A stretch of DNA of 47,219 bases from Flavobacteriales bacterium (GCA_019694795.1 JAIBBF010000024.1:1-47219), one strand, 5' to 3'; counted from the first letter of the stretch, positions 13,791 through 22,931 are shown. The notes: a model not told the origin generated them from the letters alone. Numbers and translations are program-made.

Positions 13791-15115
13791 ACGAACTCGA
13801 AAAAAAATTCCGGATTCTTATCGATGAGCATTTGCCTCAGTTCGAAGAACAACGTTTTTTACTCGCGGTAAGTGGTGGAGTAGATAGTGTGGTATTGTCG
13901 CAACTGATGCATCGCCTGCGTTTTAATTTTACCATTGCGCATTGCAATTTTCAATTGAGAGGGGAGGAGTCCAACCGCGATGAGCAATTTGTTCAGCAAC
14001 TCGCCATGGAGTTGGATGTTCCTTTTTTGGTGCGACATTTCGATACGCTTGCTTATGCCGAAAAAGAAAAAATAAGTGTGCAAATGGCAGCGCGTGATCT
14101 GCGTTACGAATGGTTTCGCGAGTTATTGAAAAAACAAAAATTTACTTTTCTCGTCACTGCCCATCACCTCAACGATCAGGCAGAAACATTTTTTGTTCAG
14201 GCTTTTCGCTCGGCCGGCATCGAGGGATTAAGCGGTATGAAAATTCTTGAACGGGATGTGTTTCGTCCGCTCTTGCCTTTTTCGCGCGAGGAGATTCTTC
14301 ATTTTGCACTGGAAAACCGCATCACCTGGTGCGAAGATTCTTCCAATGCAGAAACACATTATCTGCGCAATCAGATTCGGCACGATTTATTTCCGCTCAT
14401 CGAAAAATCGCAACCGCATGTTGTACGTGCCATCAGCAACAGCATGCAGCATTTGTCGGATGTCAATCAGTGGTATCGCCACCATATGGATCTTCGCAAA
14501 TCGGAATTGCTTCGTAAAAATGAATTTGGCTGGGTTTTTTCGATCGACGAAATTTTGCAGGATCCTGTTCCGCGTTTGCTGATGTTTGAATTGTTGCGTC
14601 CCTTCGGATTTCATCATTCTTCCGTTGCGCAAATTCTCGATCGTCACCTGCGTGATTCCGGTAAAAAGTTTTTTTCGCACACGCATCGTCTGGTGTTAAA
14701 CCGCGGACTCGGCCTCTTAACGCCGCTGGCACCCGAAGATTTGGAGGTGCATGAAATTGCCGAAGGAGAAACACTGCTCGAATATCCGTTGCGTATACAA
14801 CTGGAATACATCAAAGGAAAACCCGAACCGGTTCCGGATAAAAACAGCATTTACGTGGATGCCGATCTTTTGCAGTTTCCCTTATCCCTTCGTCGCTGGC
14901 ACAAAGGCGATTCGTTTATTCCTTTTGGCATGAAAGGCCGCAAAAAACTTTCCGATTTTTTTATCGACCAGAAAATGTCGATCCCCGAAAAAGAACAGGT
15001 GTGGGTGCTGACTTCGGCCGACAAAATCGTGTGGCTGGTGGGCATCCGTGCGGATGACCGATTTAAGTTGAGCGAAAAAACGACGAGAAGCGTTAAATTA
15101 TCGATAGATTCTTAA
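13787..15115 (+). CDS. tilS: tRNA(Ile)-lysidine synthase
   Basis: 442 residues. It attaches lysine to C34 of the CAU-anticodon isoleucine tRNA, changing it to read AUA; the enzyme is essential in most bacteria. The N-terminal ATP pyrophosphatase loop SGGVDS lies at 29-34, followed by HCNFQLRGEESNRDE, the HHLNDQAETF motif and LRNQIRHDLFPLIE. The C-terminal region RRWHKGDSFIPFGMKGRKKL matches the tRNA-binding domain. The ATG overlaps the pabB stop, the second overlap in a row, so hemH-pabB-tilS is a tightly coupled transcript. Confidence 0.96.
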   Translation: MNELEKKFRILIDEHLPQFEEQRFLLAVSGGVDSVVLSQLMHRLRFNFTIAHCNFQLRGEESNRDEQFVQQLAMELDVPFLVRHFDTLAYAEKEKISVQMAARDLRYEWFRELLKKQKFTFLVTAHHLNDQAETFFVQAFRSAGIEGLSGMKILERDVFRPLLPFSREEILHFALENRITWCEDSSNAETHYLRNQIRHDLFPLIEKSQPHVVRAISNSMQHLSDVNQWYRHHMDLRKSELLRKNEFGWVFSIDEILQDPVPRLLMFELLRPFGFHHSSVAQILDRHLRDSGKKFFSHTHRLVLNRGLGLLTPLAPEDLEVHEIAEGETLLEYPLRIQLEYIKGKPEPVPDKNSIYVDADLLQFPLSLRRWHKGDSFIPFGMKGRKKLSDFFIDQKMSIPEKEQVWVLTSADKIVWLVGIRADDRFKLSEKTTRSVKLSIDS

Positions 15116-15178
15116 AAAGAGCCTAAACCATTTTGCGGGTTCACTCGTAAAAGCCTCTTACCTCCAAAAACCAATTGC

Positions 15179-15478
15179 ATGGATAAACTAGCTACGCCCG
15201 TTTTGATTTCTAAAGAAAGTGTTGCAGGATTGCGTTTCCCCGCTGAGGCGATTAGCAGAAGCCGGGAAGAACAAAAAATTCTGATGGATAAACTCAAAGA
15301 TGCAACCACTCTGGGAAACATTGAACACAACAAATGCCGCATTATTTTTTCCGACGATGAAGGACTGAAAATGGTTGAGACCACCATCTGGGCTACCGGC
15401 GAAAAAAATATTGTGCTTAAGCATGGCATGACCATCCCCATTCACCGCATTGTGGATGTGAACATTTATGCCGGTTAA
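15179..15478 (+). CDS. Conserved small protein of unknown function
   Basis: 99 residues, soluble, with no signal peptide. The second half has KCRIIFSDDEGLKMVETTIW and VLKHGMTIPIHRIVDVNIY, a compact alternating-strand pattern that I recall in small conserved Bacteroidota proteins. It begins 63 bp after tilS on the same strand and may be the last member of that transcript, or lead the transporter 25 bp downstream. The function is unknown. Confidence 0.8.
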   Translation: MDKLATPVLISKESVAGLRFPAEAISRSREEQKILMDKLKDATTLGNIEHNKCRIIFSDDEGLKMVETTIWATGEKNIVLKHGMTIPIHRIVDVNIYAG

Positions 15479-15503
15479 TTGTTGTATTGCAGATTAATAT
15501 TAT

Positions 15504-16238
15504 TTGGATCCGCAACTCAAATTAAAAGCCGAGAAGTATTACTTCATTTTAGCAGGCGTTTTTATTGCCGCATTGGTGGCCTGCAATCTTACTTTTCAGA
15601 AATTTTTTTACTGGACACCCTTCAGCTTTTTAAGTTTCGGTGCAGATGATGCTTCGTGGTGGCATTCGCTTACCCATTACACTTTTTATATTAGCGTAGG
15701 CATTATTCCTTACCCGGTTACTTTTTTAATTACCGATATCGTATCGGAAATTTATGGTCGCCGGCGTTCGGATTTAATTGTCATGGCCGGATTGATATCG
15801 AGTGTTTTTGTTTTACTCATCATCTACATCTCAGCCGCAGTCCCCGCCACCGATTGGTCGCCCGTAAGCGATGATCAGTTTCACCGCGTATTCGGAAACA
15901 CGGTCGATTCCGTAGCCGCATCCATGGCCGCCTATCTCATGGCGCAGTTCATTGATATCCGCTTGTTTCATTTCTGGAAAAAGAAAACCCATGGAAAGCA
16001 TTTATGGCTGAGGAATAACTTTTCTACCATCCCTTCCCAATTTATCGATACATTAATTGTATTGCTGGTCTTGTGTTATTTCGGCAGTATCTCCTGGGAT
16101 CGCTTTGGTCCTTTATTGGTCAATGGATTTTTATTTAAGGTGGTCATTGCACTTTTAGATACCCCTTTCTTCTATTTTTTCGCCTGGTGGTTCCGCCGGA
16201 AATTTAAGCTTGGTCCGCAGGATGAGATCGATTTTTAG
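15504..16238 (+). CDS. yhhQ: Queuosine precursor transporter (YhhQ family)
   Basis: 244 residues with six or so membrane segments. Family hallmarks are LITDIVSEIYGRRRSDLIV, VAASMAAYLMAQFIDIRLFH, KHLWLRNNFSTIPSQFIDT and a final hydrophobic segment before WWFRRKFK. Members import queuine or preQ-type precursors used to make queuosine in tRNA. The start is a TTG at 15504: a stop lies three codons upstream and the first membrane segment follows closely, so no ATG is available. The preceding small gene ends 25 bp upstream. With tilS nearby, this makes a weak cluster of tRNA-modification genes. Confidence 0.9.
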   Translation: MDPQLKLKAEKYYFILAGVFIAALVACNLTFQKFFYWTPFSFLSFGADDASWWHSLTHYTFYISVGIIPYPVTFLITDIVSEIYGRRRSDLIVMAGLISSVFVLLIIYISAAVPATDWSPVSDDQFHRVFGNTVDSVAASMAAYLMAQFIDIRLFHFWKKKTHGKHLWLRNNFSTIPSQFIDTLIVLLVLCYFGSISWDRFGPLLVNGFLFKVVIALLDTPFFYFFAWWFRRKFKLGPQDEIDF

Positions 16239-16296
16239 GACTTAGAAATCCAAGGATTTGGACCATTTTCGGACCTTTTAATACAATTTTCCTAGT

Positions 16297-16304
16297 TAGA
16301 TTTG
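16297..16304 (+). promoter_or_regulatory. Promoter -7 box upstream of dsbD
   Basis: TAGATTTG matches TAnnTTTG exactly, but no good TTG lies 19-21 bp upstream. A start point at about 16308 would coincide with the first in-frame ATG (16309), leaving either a leaderless message or a leader of about 180 nt for the ATG at 16492. Confidence 0.4.
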
Positions 16305-16308
16305 TGTT

Positions 16309-16491
16309 ATGGAGAAAAAAAGATCCATGATAAGAATCTTAGGAAAGACCCTGGCGCTTGGAGTCCTGATACTTTGTTTGTTTTGGCTGTACGATGGCTG
16401 TGGTAACCGCAATGAGGTCTGCAACTGCGACAAAAAGCACACAAGTGGCTCGAATAATTCCCTAAGTTTGAACCCTTCAAATACAACTGGT
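16309..16491 (+). other. Ambiguous leader or N-terminal extension of dsbD
   Basis: These 61 codons are in frame with dsbD and start with ATG. They encode a hydrophobic helix (ILGKTLALGVLILCLFWLY) followed by a cysteine-rich stretch with CGN, VCNC and then a Ser/Asn-rich linker. A complete signal peptide starts afresh at 16492. Either this is an untranslated leader, a small separate membrane peptide fused in frame, or a real extension. Confidence 0.4.
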
Positions 16492-18918
16492 ATGAAAAAT
16501 TTCCTTTTGTCTGCACTTCTGTTGTTTCAGACGGTGAACCCTGCCCAGGCGCAGAAGTTCGATAATGTGGTGTGGTCGTACGACGTGAAACAAAATGGAT
16601 GCGAGGCAGAACTTACCTTCACCGCAGTGATCGAAGAAGGCTGGTACATCTACTCGCAATTTCAACCCAATGCCGATGGACCCATTCCCACGGCTTTCAC
16701 ATTTACTGATAGCAAAGCTTATCAGCGTGTAGGGAAAGTAAGCGAAGGAAAAGCCAAAGCGAAATTCATGGAAGGATTCGGAGGTGAGTACAATATCTTT
16801 CCTCATAAAGCAGTATTCAAACAAAAAATAAAAATCCTCTCCAAAAAAGATTTCGAACTGAAAGGTGAAATCGAATTCATGCAATGCGATGAGAGTAAAT
16901 GTTTACCTCCGGCCTATGTCCCCTTTAGTTTTAAATTAAAAGGGTGTGCAGGTGGCACCAGTGATGTGGTGGAAGAAGTGGTGAATGAAGAAACTACAGC
17001 GGTTGAGGTTCCTGCGGTAGATTCTGCTCAGGCCGGACATGCCATCACCCCGGTGGGATGGAAAATCTATTCGAAAAAATATTCGGCTACCGAGTATGAA
17101 ATCCTCTTTAAACTGCAAAGCGATTCCGGTTATGTAGTTTCCGCCGATATGGCTTATCACCCTTTTGCGATTGATATTAAATTACCCGACGGAATTGTGG
17201 CCGACGGAAAAATGACCATGGGCGAAATCATGTCGTGGAAAATTCCGGGCAGCGATAAATCCATGCAAGTCTATATTCAGGATGCCGTGTTTTCGCAAAA
17301 AATAAAAGTGAACAAGGCCGATTCTATTCTCATGAGTAAAATCCCCGTTCACATTTCCTTTGCAGCCACCAACGGAAAACAAAAATATGTGCTGCAGGAA
17401 GAAATGAATGTTGACCTCAACCTGCACGACGCCGAAAATATTTCTACCGCCGCTTCGGAAGATTCTTATTTCATGATTTTCCTGATTGCCTTTTTAAGCG
17501 GATTTGCTGCGCTTTTAACACCTTGTGTGTTCCCAATGATTCCAATGACGGTAAGTTTCTTTTTAAAGTCCTCGAAAGACCGTAAAAAGGCAATCACCAA
17601 TGCTTCCGTATATGGAATCTCCATCATTCTTATTTATGTGGTCATCGGATTATTGATTACGGGAATATTCGGACCAACGGCATTGAATGAAATGTCCACC
17701 AGTCTCTTTTTTAATCTACTCTTCTTTATCGTTCTGGTGGTATTTGCTGTTTCATTCCTTGGTGCATTCGAAATTGTTTTACCTACATCATGGGTAAATG
17801 CAGCTGATAAGAATGCAGATAAAGGAGGAATGCTCGGAATCTTTTTCATGGCCTTTACACTGGCGCTTGTTTCATTTTCATGTACAGGTCCGATTGTTGG
17901 TTCTCTATTGGTAGAATCGGTTTCGAAAGGGATAATGGGACCCATTTTCGGAATGCTGGGATTCTCGATGGCCATTGCATTACCATTTACCTTGTTCGCT
18001 ATATTCCCCGGATTCCTCAACAGCATGCCTTCATCGGGTGGATGGTTGAATACGGTTAAAGTAAGTTTGGGATTTGTAGAATTGGCATTGTCATTAAAAT
18101 TCCTTTCCAAGGCCGACCTTGTAAATCAAAGTCACTTACTGGAACGCGAAGTTTTCCTCGCCTTGTTTGCAGGTGTTTTGTTTATGTGGGGACTCTACCT
18201 CATTGGTGCATTTAAACTTTCGCACGATTCCGAAGGTTCTAAAATTTCATCGGGCAGAGCAGTAATGGCTATGATTGTATTTTCATTTATGGTTTATATC
18301 ATTCCCGGAATGTGGGGTGCTCCAGTAAACTTATTGGCGGGAATTGCTCCCCCATTAGAGTATAGTGAATCGCCTTACGGAGTTGGTAATAAAGCACCCG
18401 ATGCAAAAGAAAGCGGCGAAGGCTTACCCGAACATGCCAGTTATGGTCCACATCAGCTCATCACCTTCCACGATTATGATCATGGAATGGAATATGCGCG
18501 CTTAAAAGGATTACCGGCAATGATCGACTTTACCGGTTACGGTTGCGAGAATTGTCGTAAGATGGAACAAAATGTTTGGTCCGCTCCTGCAAATCTCCAG
18601 TTGCTTCGCGATTCGCTGGTGGTCATTTCATTGCATGTTGACGAAAGAACCAAACTTGATCCGAATGATCCGGCTGCTTCCAAATTCAGAAATGTTGGTC
18701 AGAAATGGGCCGATATGGAAGTGAAATTGTATGGCGAATCATCCCAGCCTTTATACATCTTACTAGATGGTAATGAAGAAATGCTGAACGGAAAAGCAAG
18801 TTATCAAACCCATGGCGAAGTAAAGGCCTTTAATGAGTGGTTGTCGCAAGGACTCGAAACCTTTAAAAAGCGAAAAGGAATCCGCGTGGTTCGTCCGGAA
18901 ATGATTGCAGCGAATTAA
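16492..18918 (+). CDS. dsbD: Thiol:disulfide interchange protein DsbD type, with C-terminal thioredoxin domain
   Basis: 808 residues from the ATG at 16492. It moves electrons from cytoplasmic thioredoxin across the inner membrane to periplasmic thiol proteins. A signal peptide (MKNFLLSALLLFQ...AQA) leads into a DsbD-alpha-like beta domain with CDESKCLPP, then a second beta region, then eight or so membrane helices. TPCVFPMIP carries one redox cysteine (345) and SCTGPI the other (464). The end is a thioredoxin fold with GYGCENCRKME (Cys685/Cys688). All three redox pairs needed for relay appear present. It ends at a shared terminator facing the bacilliredoxin gene. Confidence 0.93.
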   Translation: MKNFLLSALLLFQTVNPAQAQKFDNVVWSYDVKQNGCEAELTFTAVIEEGWYIYSQFQPNADGPIPTAFTFTDSKAYQRVGKVSEGKAKAKFMEGFGGEYNIFPHKAVFKQKIKILSKKDFELKGEIEFMQCDESKCLPPAYVPFSFKLKGCAGGTSDVVEEVVNEETTAVEVPAVDSAQAGHAITPVGWKIYSKKYSATEYEILFKLQSDSGYVVSADMAYHPFAIDIKLPDGIVADGKMTMGEIMSWKIPGSDKSMQVYIQDAVFSQKIKVNKADSILMSKIPVHISFAATNGKQKYVLQEEMNVDLNLHDAENISTAASEDSYFMIFLIAFLSGFAALLTPCVFPMIPMTVSFFLKSSKDRKKAITNASVYGISIILIYVVIGLLITGIFGPTALNEMSTSLFFNLLFFIVLVVFAVSFLGAFEIVLPTSWVNAADKNADKGGMLGIFFMAFTLALVSFSCTGPIVGSLLVESVSKGIMGPIFGMLGFSMAIALPFTLFAIFPGFLNSMPSSGGWLNTVKVSLGFVELALSLKFLSKADLVNQSHLLEREVFLALFAGVLFMWGLYLIGAFKLSHDSEGSKISSGRAVMAMIVFSFMVYIIPGMWGAPVNLLAGIAPPLEYSESPYGVGNKAPDAKESGEGLPEHASYGPHQLITFHDYDHGMEYARLKGLPAMIDFTGYGCENCRKMEQNVWSAPANLQLLRDSLVVISLHVDERTKLDPNDPAASKFRNVGQKWADMEVKLYGESSQPLYILLDGNEEMLNGKASYQTHGEVKAFNEWLSQGLETFKKRKGIRVVRPEMIAAN

Positions 18919-18940
18919 GGGTACTCGGAAGATTAAAAAA

Positions 18941-18960
18941 AATCCCGCTTTTGCGGGATT
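18941..18960. terminator. Bidirectional intrinsic terminator between dsbD and bacilliredoxin
   Basis: AATCCCGC and GCGGGATT pair perfectly over eight bases around a TTTT loop. An A-run precedes and a T-rich run follows, so the hairpin can stop transcription from both converging genes. Confidence 0.85.
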
Positions 18961-18969
18961 TATTATCAT

Positions 18970-19380
18970 TTAGCAAAACTCATCAAAAGCTGCCTTCAGG
19001 TTTTCGGCAATCATTTCTGCTGAACGTCCTTCAATATGATGGCGCTCTAAGAAGTGCACCAGTTTACCATTTTTAAACAATGCAATAGAAGGCGATGAAG
19101 GCGGATAAGGCAACATGTATTTTCTGGCCTGTTCTACTGCGTCTTTATCCACCCCTGCAAATACGGTGGTTAGGTGGACAGGAAGTTTGCCGTTTTTCAG
19201 TGCCATGCGTACACCGGGACGAGCAGCGCCGGCTGCACAACCGCATACGGAGTTTACCACCACTAGAGTAGTGCCGTCGTTTTTCATTCCCGCATCCACG
19301 TCACCTGCGGTGATCATTTCTTTGAAACCTGCGTCAACAAGTTCCTTTTTCATCGGAGCAACTAATTCTGGAGGATACAT
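18970..19380 (-). CDS. Bacilliredoxin, BrxA/BrxB (YphP/YqiW) family
   Basis: 136 residues, the normal length. The motif VNSVCGCAAGAARPG holds the CGC redox site (Cys46-Gly47-Cys48) that replaces the CxxC of thioredoxins in this family. Later come YPPSSPSIALFKNGKLVHF and HHIEGRSAEMIAENL. Bacillus homologs remove bacillithiol from mixed disulfides; whether this organism makes bacillithiol cannot be told from the window. The gene converges on dsbD across a shared terminator, so the two redox genes share an end but not a promoter. Confidence 0.95.
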   Translation of the reverse strand: MYPPELVAPMKKELVDAGFKEMITAGDVDAGMKNDGTTLVVVNSVCGCAAGAARPGVRMALKNGKLPVHLTTVFAGVDKDAVEQARKYMLPYPPSSPSIALFKNGKLVHFLERHHIEGRSAEMIAENLKAAFDEFC

Positions 19381-19459
19381 ATTTTAAAGTTTTAAACGTT
19401 GTTTTATAATAAGGATTTCTGCTGTAAAATTACAAATTATTGTACGTACAAGACCAGAC

Positions 19460-19834
19460 ATGGATATTAAAATTCAACAATGGATTGAAAAGCAAAATCT
19501 GGAGAATCAATTAAAAATTGAGAAGATCCGGGAATGGACCTTATCCCTGTCGCCATATTTCAGCGAAAAATTTCGTTATCAAACCTTGTTTTTCGATCAT
19601 AAATCCATACTGCTTTATTTGTCCGTTAACCCAAAGTCGGAATTATACGCTGGTTTTGTGCAGGGGCATTTAATGGATAATTCCGAAGGACATTTAGAAG
19701 GGGATCATAATAAACAAATCCGACATTTTTATTTTCGGGAAATGACGAAAGAAACCGAAGAAAATTATCGCTGCCTGGTATTGGAAGCGATCGATTTGGA
19801 GAAAGAAATGTTAAAGCTGAAAAAAAGGAAATAA
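19460..19834 (+). CDS. DUF1801-like small protein
   Basis: 124 residues, soluble. WTLSLSPYFSEKFRYQTLFF, SILLYLSVNPKSELYAGFVQG and HLEGDHNKQIRHFYF resemble the YdhG/DUF1801 fold as I remember it. The protein begins and ends with charged helices (KEMLKLKKRK). It stands alone, divergent from the bacilliredoxin gene over 79 bp. Its stop codon directly abuts the stop of the convergent gene at 19835, with no intervening base. The molecular function is unknown. Confidence 0.75.
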   Translation: MDIKIQQWIEKQNLENQLKIEKIREWTLSLSPYFSEKFRYQTLFFDHKSILLYLSVNPKSELYAGFVQGHLMDNSEGHLEGDHNKQIRHFYFREMTKETEENYRCLVLEAIDLEKEMLKLKKRK

Positions 19835-20326
19835 TTATTTTTTCCCTTTTCCCTTGCCATTACCGTTCCCATTTCCTTTTCCATTATTTCCATGGGAATT
19901 TCCGTTGCCCTTCATTTTATCGTTTTTGCCTTTAGCGCTCGATTTCAATTGGTGAAATTCACTGGATCCGGGTTTAATGCCCATTTCTTTTGCAATTACA
20001 CCCCAGCCCTTGCTTTTGTTGCTCTGGTAACATTGGGTAACAGCATCCACCGTTTTACCTGTAATTTTTCCAATTTCAAGTGTCATGTAAATATCAGCAG
20101 GAGCCATTTTTATGGTGGTCTTTAGGTATTCTAATTTCTGGTCGGTTACGTTGTAGGCCAGCTTCATTTCATTTTTAAATAGTTGAAAATCGGCTGTCGC
20201 TTTTACATTCATGTCGCTCAGGGTAACATCCAATTCTGCATCACCCGATTTAGCCGTAAAAGTTACATTTTGTCCATTTGCTTGTAATAAAGCAACAAAC
20301 AGGAAGAGAGAGAAAATATGCTTCAT
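19835..20326 (-). CDS. Secreted protein with Gly/Asn/Lys-rich tail
   Basis: 163 residues with a signal peptide (MKHIFSLFLFVALLQANGQ). A compact domain follows with DAELDVTLSDMNVKATADF and CYQSNKSKGWGVIAKEMGIK. The last 35 residues are low-complexity GNGNGKGKGK, strongly basic. The GWGVIAKEMGIKPGS segment resembles short periplasmic proteins whose repeats precede such a tail in other Bacteroidota. Binding to an anionic polymer would fit the tail but is speculation. It stands alone, convergent and abutting the gene at 19460-19834. Confidence 0.8.
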   Translation of the reverse strand: MKHIFSLFLFVALLQANGQNVTFTAKSGDAELDVTLSDMNVKATADFQLFKNEMKLAYNVTDQKLEYLKTTIKMAPADIYMTLEIGKITGKTVDAVTQCYQSNKSKGWGVIAKEMGIKPGSSEFHQLKSSAKGKNDKMKGNGNSHGNNGKGNGNGNGKGKGKK

Positions 20327-20396
20327 GGTTCGGGTTTTTGGTTTACCTAATTTACCGAAAAATGAGCTGATACTATTGAGTTGTTGAAGAAAAAAA

Positions 20397-21416
20397 TTAA
20401 TAGGTGCTGAGGTTCAATGGAAAGGCCATTTCAAAATAAGGTTCTTCCAGTTGAAATTCAACTTCCGTGCAGCGAATGCCTTGTAAAAACAAACGGTGTG
20501 CCCACATGTAAATGGCCGCTTTTTCATTCTTGTACAATTTCAATTTTCCCTGATTAAGGGCTTTCACTAAATCGTCATTGTTTTTATATGCACTGAATTT
20601 AAAATTGAGTTCATCCAATTCGGCAAATGGGGGGTGACCAAATTTCTTGATCAGTTGTTCAAATAAAGTGGAGTCTACCGCTATGCTGCGATCCGGAAAC
20701 ATTTCCTTCAACTTTTTTTTGTCCTCAGGCAAGCGCGAATAATTCGATTTCAAAAAAGTAAAATTGCGCGTATCCATCATTAACTCCCGGTTTAACTTCC
20801 GGTCTTTGTCCTGCAGATTAACCAAAATCATAAAATCACCATCCGCACCGAGCGATAAATTCTCAATGAAAAATTCATAAAGGTTTTCTTCACTTAAGGT
20901 GGACATCGCCTTAAACTTTGGTTCAAAAAAATACTTTTTATCGTTTTTTAAAAAGTATAACACTTCCACACGGTAGTGTTTTCCTTCTTTGTTTACAGAA
21001 TACATGTCCACCAAAAATTGATTCGCCATTAGGCTGTCCTTCGAAAGAACAGGGAGAAATTCATTGGCAGTGATGGATTGAATCAGTTTCCATTCTGCAT
21101 TTTTTAATGCAAGTTCTGAATAGAAGGCAGTCATTTTTTTTTCAAAATCCTGCATGAACTGCTGATACACTTTTTTCGATTCGAAATCCTTTTTAAAAGT
21201 GGAGCGGTCGACATTAGATGAATTGGCAAATTCTTTTTTTAATTGGTTGGAGCTTTTCCATAACACTTCTTCCAAATCTGTAGCAGAAATAATTTGCTTT
21301 TTAAAATCAGAAAAATTCCCCTTGCGTAATGTTTGTATAATGGAAGAAGAATTGCTTTGTGCATGGATGGTTGCACTGCACAGGAGATAAAGCAGAAAAA
21401 CGATCAGTGTTCTCAT
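20397..21416 (-). CDS. Secreted protein of unknown function
   Basis: 339 residues with a signal peptide ending at SATIHAQ. The mature protein is rich in charged helices with some beta stretches and contains no cysteine cluster or sorting domain. Phrases such as HYRVEVLYFLKNDKKYFFEPKF and IYMWAHRLFLQGIRC are visible, but I do not recognise a family. Its ATG overlaps the tadA stop (ATGA at 21413-21416), so the two are co-transcribed and probably coupled; this need not mean a shared function. Periplasmic or cell-surface location is inferred from the signal peptide. Confidence 0.8.
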   Translation of the reverse strand: MRTLIVFLLYLLCSATIHAQSNSSSIIQTLRKGNFSDFKKQIISATDLEEVLWKSSNQLKKEFANSSNVDRSTFKKDFESKKVYQQFMQDFEKKMTAFYSELALKNAEWKLIQSITANEFLPVLSKDSLMANQFLVDMYSVNKEGKHYRVEVLYFLKNDKKYFFEPKFKAMSTLSEENLYEFFIENLSLGADGDFMILVNLQDKDRKLNRELMMDTRNFTFLKSNYSRLPEDKKKLKEMFPDRSIAVDSTLFEQLIKKFGHPPFAELDELNFKFSAYKNNDDLVKALNQGKLKLYKNEKAAIYMWAHRLFLQGIRCTEVEFQLEEPYFEMAFPLNLSTY

Positions 21417-21859
21417 CGTTTTTTTCTAAAAAATTCCCGGATTAATTCGCCGCATTCTTCTTCTAAAATGCCTCCGGTAATTTCTGTTTTCGGATGAATA
21501 ATTTTTTCATTCATGCTTTTATATCCGCGTTTTTCATCCTTAGCGCCGTAAACAATTTTTCCGATTTGGGTCCAGAACGATGCTCCTGCACACATTACGC
21601 AAGGTTCCAGGGTAACATAGAGTGTACATTCGTTCAGGTATTTTCCGCCGATGTGATTGGTAGCTGAGGTGAAGGCTTGCATTTCGGCATGTGCAGTAAA
21701 ATCCTGTAAGAGTTCGGTTAAATTATGTGCACGAGCAATAATCTGATTTTTCCAGACAATTACTGCACCTACAGGAACCTCATCCTGTTTAAACGCTTCA
21801 CGGGCTTCATTCAATGCTTGTCGCATAAAATGTTCATCGCTATGTACAGATAAACTCAT
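21413..21859 (-). CDS. tadA: tRNA-specific adenosine deaminase
   Basis: 148 residues from the ATG at 21859; an in-frame TTG at 21874 is less likely. It deaminates A34 of arginine tRNA to inosine. The zinc-site motifs are FTAHAEMQAF (histidine ligand plus proton-shuttling glutamate) and LEPCVMCAGASF (two cysteine ligands). The end has the family's GGILEEECGELIREFFRKKR. Length matches TadA rather than free-base or CMP deaminases. The stop overlaps the start of the next secreted-protein gene. Confidence 0.95.
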   Translation of the reverse strand: MSLSVHSDEHFMRQALNEAREAFKQDEVPVGAVIVWKNQIIARAHNLTELLQDFTAHAEMQAFTSATNHIGGKYLNECTLYVTLEPCVMCAGASFWTQIGKIVYGAKDEKRGYKSMNEKIIHPKTEITGGILEEECGELIREFFRKKR

Positions 21860-21900
21860 GTACAAATCTAGCAATGTTCAGCGCTTCTTTTTAGGGAAGC

Positions 21901-22851
21901 TTATTCTTTTATCCACGTACCGTGAGATACCTTGTTGTCCCTGCCGGAGATGCGGTAGGAATAAATCCCCGGAGGAATGGTATTGCAATTGTAGTGATAG
22001 GAATTCCCACGGATGATTTCTTTACTCAGACATTTTCCATGGATGTCAAAAATCGAAATAGTTTCTCCCTGAAAGGATGATCCGTCTTTCTTTTGGATTT
22101 GAATAAAATCAGTGGCGGGATTGGGTAGAATTTTCAGGTCCATAGCAGAAGATAATTCTTCCACCGAAGAGCAGATCCCATTGTCAACCGTTATCAGAAA
22201 ATTATCAATCATCCAGCCATCCTGATTGGTATTTACGCTATCGGAACTGAAGCGAAATCTCAATTTTAACGTATCGCCACTTCCACCGCGTTGTCCGCCA
22301 TCGGGATCCTGAAAAACAGCCATGCAATAAAATTGAAATCCTACATTTTGCCAACCATTACTTGATCCGGAAAAGGCGGGTGTTCCATTTTGTAGCGTGT
22401 CGTTCGCACTGTAAATTCCACTGATGGCTCCAATACCATAAACTCCCGCGTAACAATAATCCCACATCTGCGCCTGTAAAATATTTTTCCATTCATCGGT
22501 GCAATAATCATAGTATTCAATCCAACCTCCGTCTTTTCCTGCTTCGGTATCGTATTGGTGATCAAAATTGAAATACCAGGTGGGCGAATAGGGAAGTGGA
22601 ATGGATAACTGAAAAAAGCAGTCGGACTGATTCGGGTAAGGTATTAATGTATCGGTCACAATCACGTTGGGGACCGAGTAGGCAGAGGTAAAGGTGGACT
22701 TCGACGGACTTCCGATTTCCCATAGGCATTGAATGCTGTCAAGATGTATCATCGCCTGCGGAAATCCTTCGAGGGTCCAGGGATAAAAGCTTTGAGCTTT
22801 TATTGAATTTCCGGTAATAATGAGAACAACAAAAAGTAGAATTTTTTTCAT
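21901..22851 (-). CDS. Secreted protein with T9SS type A sorting domain
   Basis: 316 residues from the ATG at 22851; an upstream ATG at 22884 would place 11 residues before the signal peptide. A signal peptide (MKKILLFVVLIITGNSIKAQ) is followed by a beta-sandwich-like region with several aromatic-rich strands and DGGWIEYYDYCTDEW, WQNVGFQFYCMAVF and DGWMIDNFLITVD, resembling MAM/jelly-roll-like ectodomains. The C-terminal 75 residues (LKILPNPATDFIQIQ, ISIFDIHGKCL, IPPGIYSYRI) are a type A sorting domain. Export to the surface or medium is expected; the ligand is unknown. Confidence 0.88.
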   Translation of the reverse strand: MKKILLFVVLIITGNSIKAQSFYPWTLEGFPQAMIHLDSIQCLWEIGSPSKSTFTSAYSVPNVIVTDTLIPYPNQSDCFFQLSIPLPYSPTWYFNFDHQYDTEAGKDGGWIEYYDYCTDEWKNILQAQMWDYCYAGVYGIGAISGIYSANDTLQNGTPAFSGSSNGWQNVGFQFYCMAVFQDPDGGQRGGSGDTLKLRFRFSSDSVNTNQDGWMIDNFLITVDNGICSSVEELSSAMDLKILPNPATDFIQIQKKDGSSFQGETISIFDIHGKCLSKEIIRGNSYHYNCNTIPPGIYSYRISGRDNKVSHGTWIKE

Positions 22852-22931
22852 GGCGCAACTTTCCATAAAAATAGCGAAATCCAATCACCCGGTGTGGCCT
22901 TTTCTGGGGGTATAGTTGCCGTTAAATAAAA

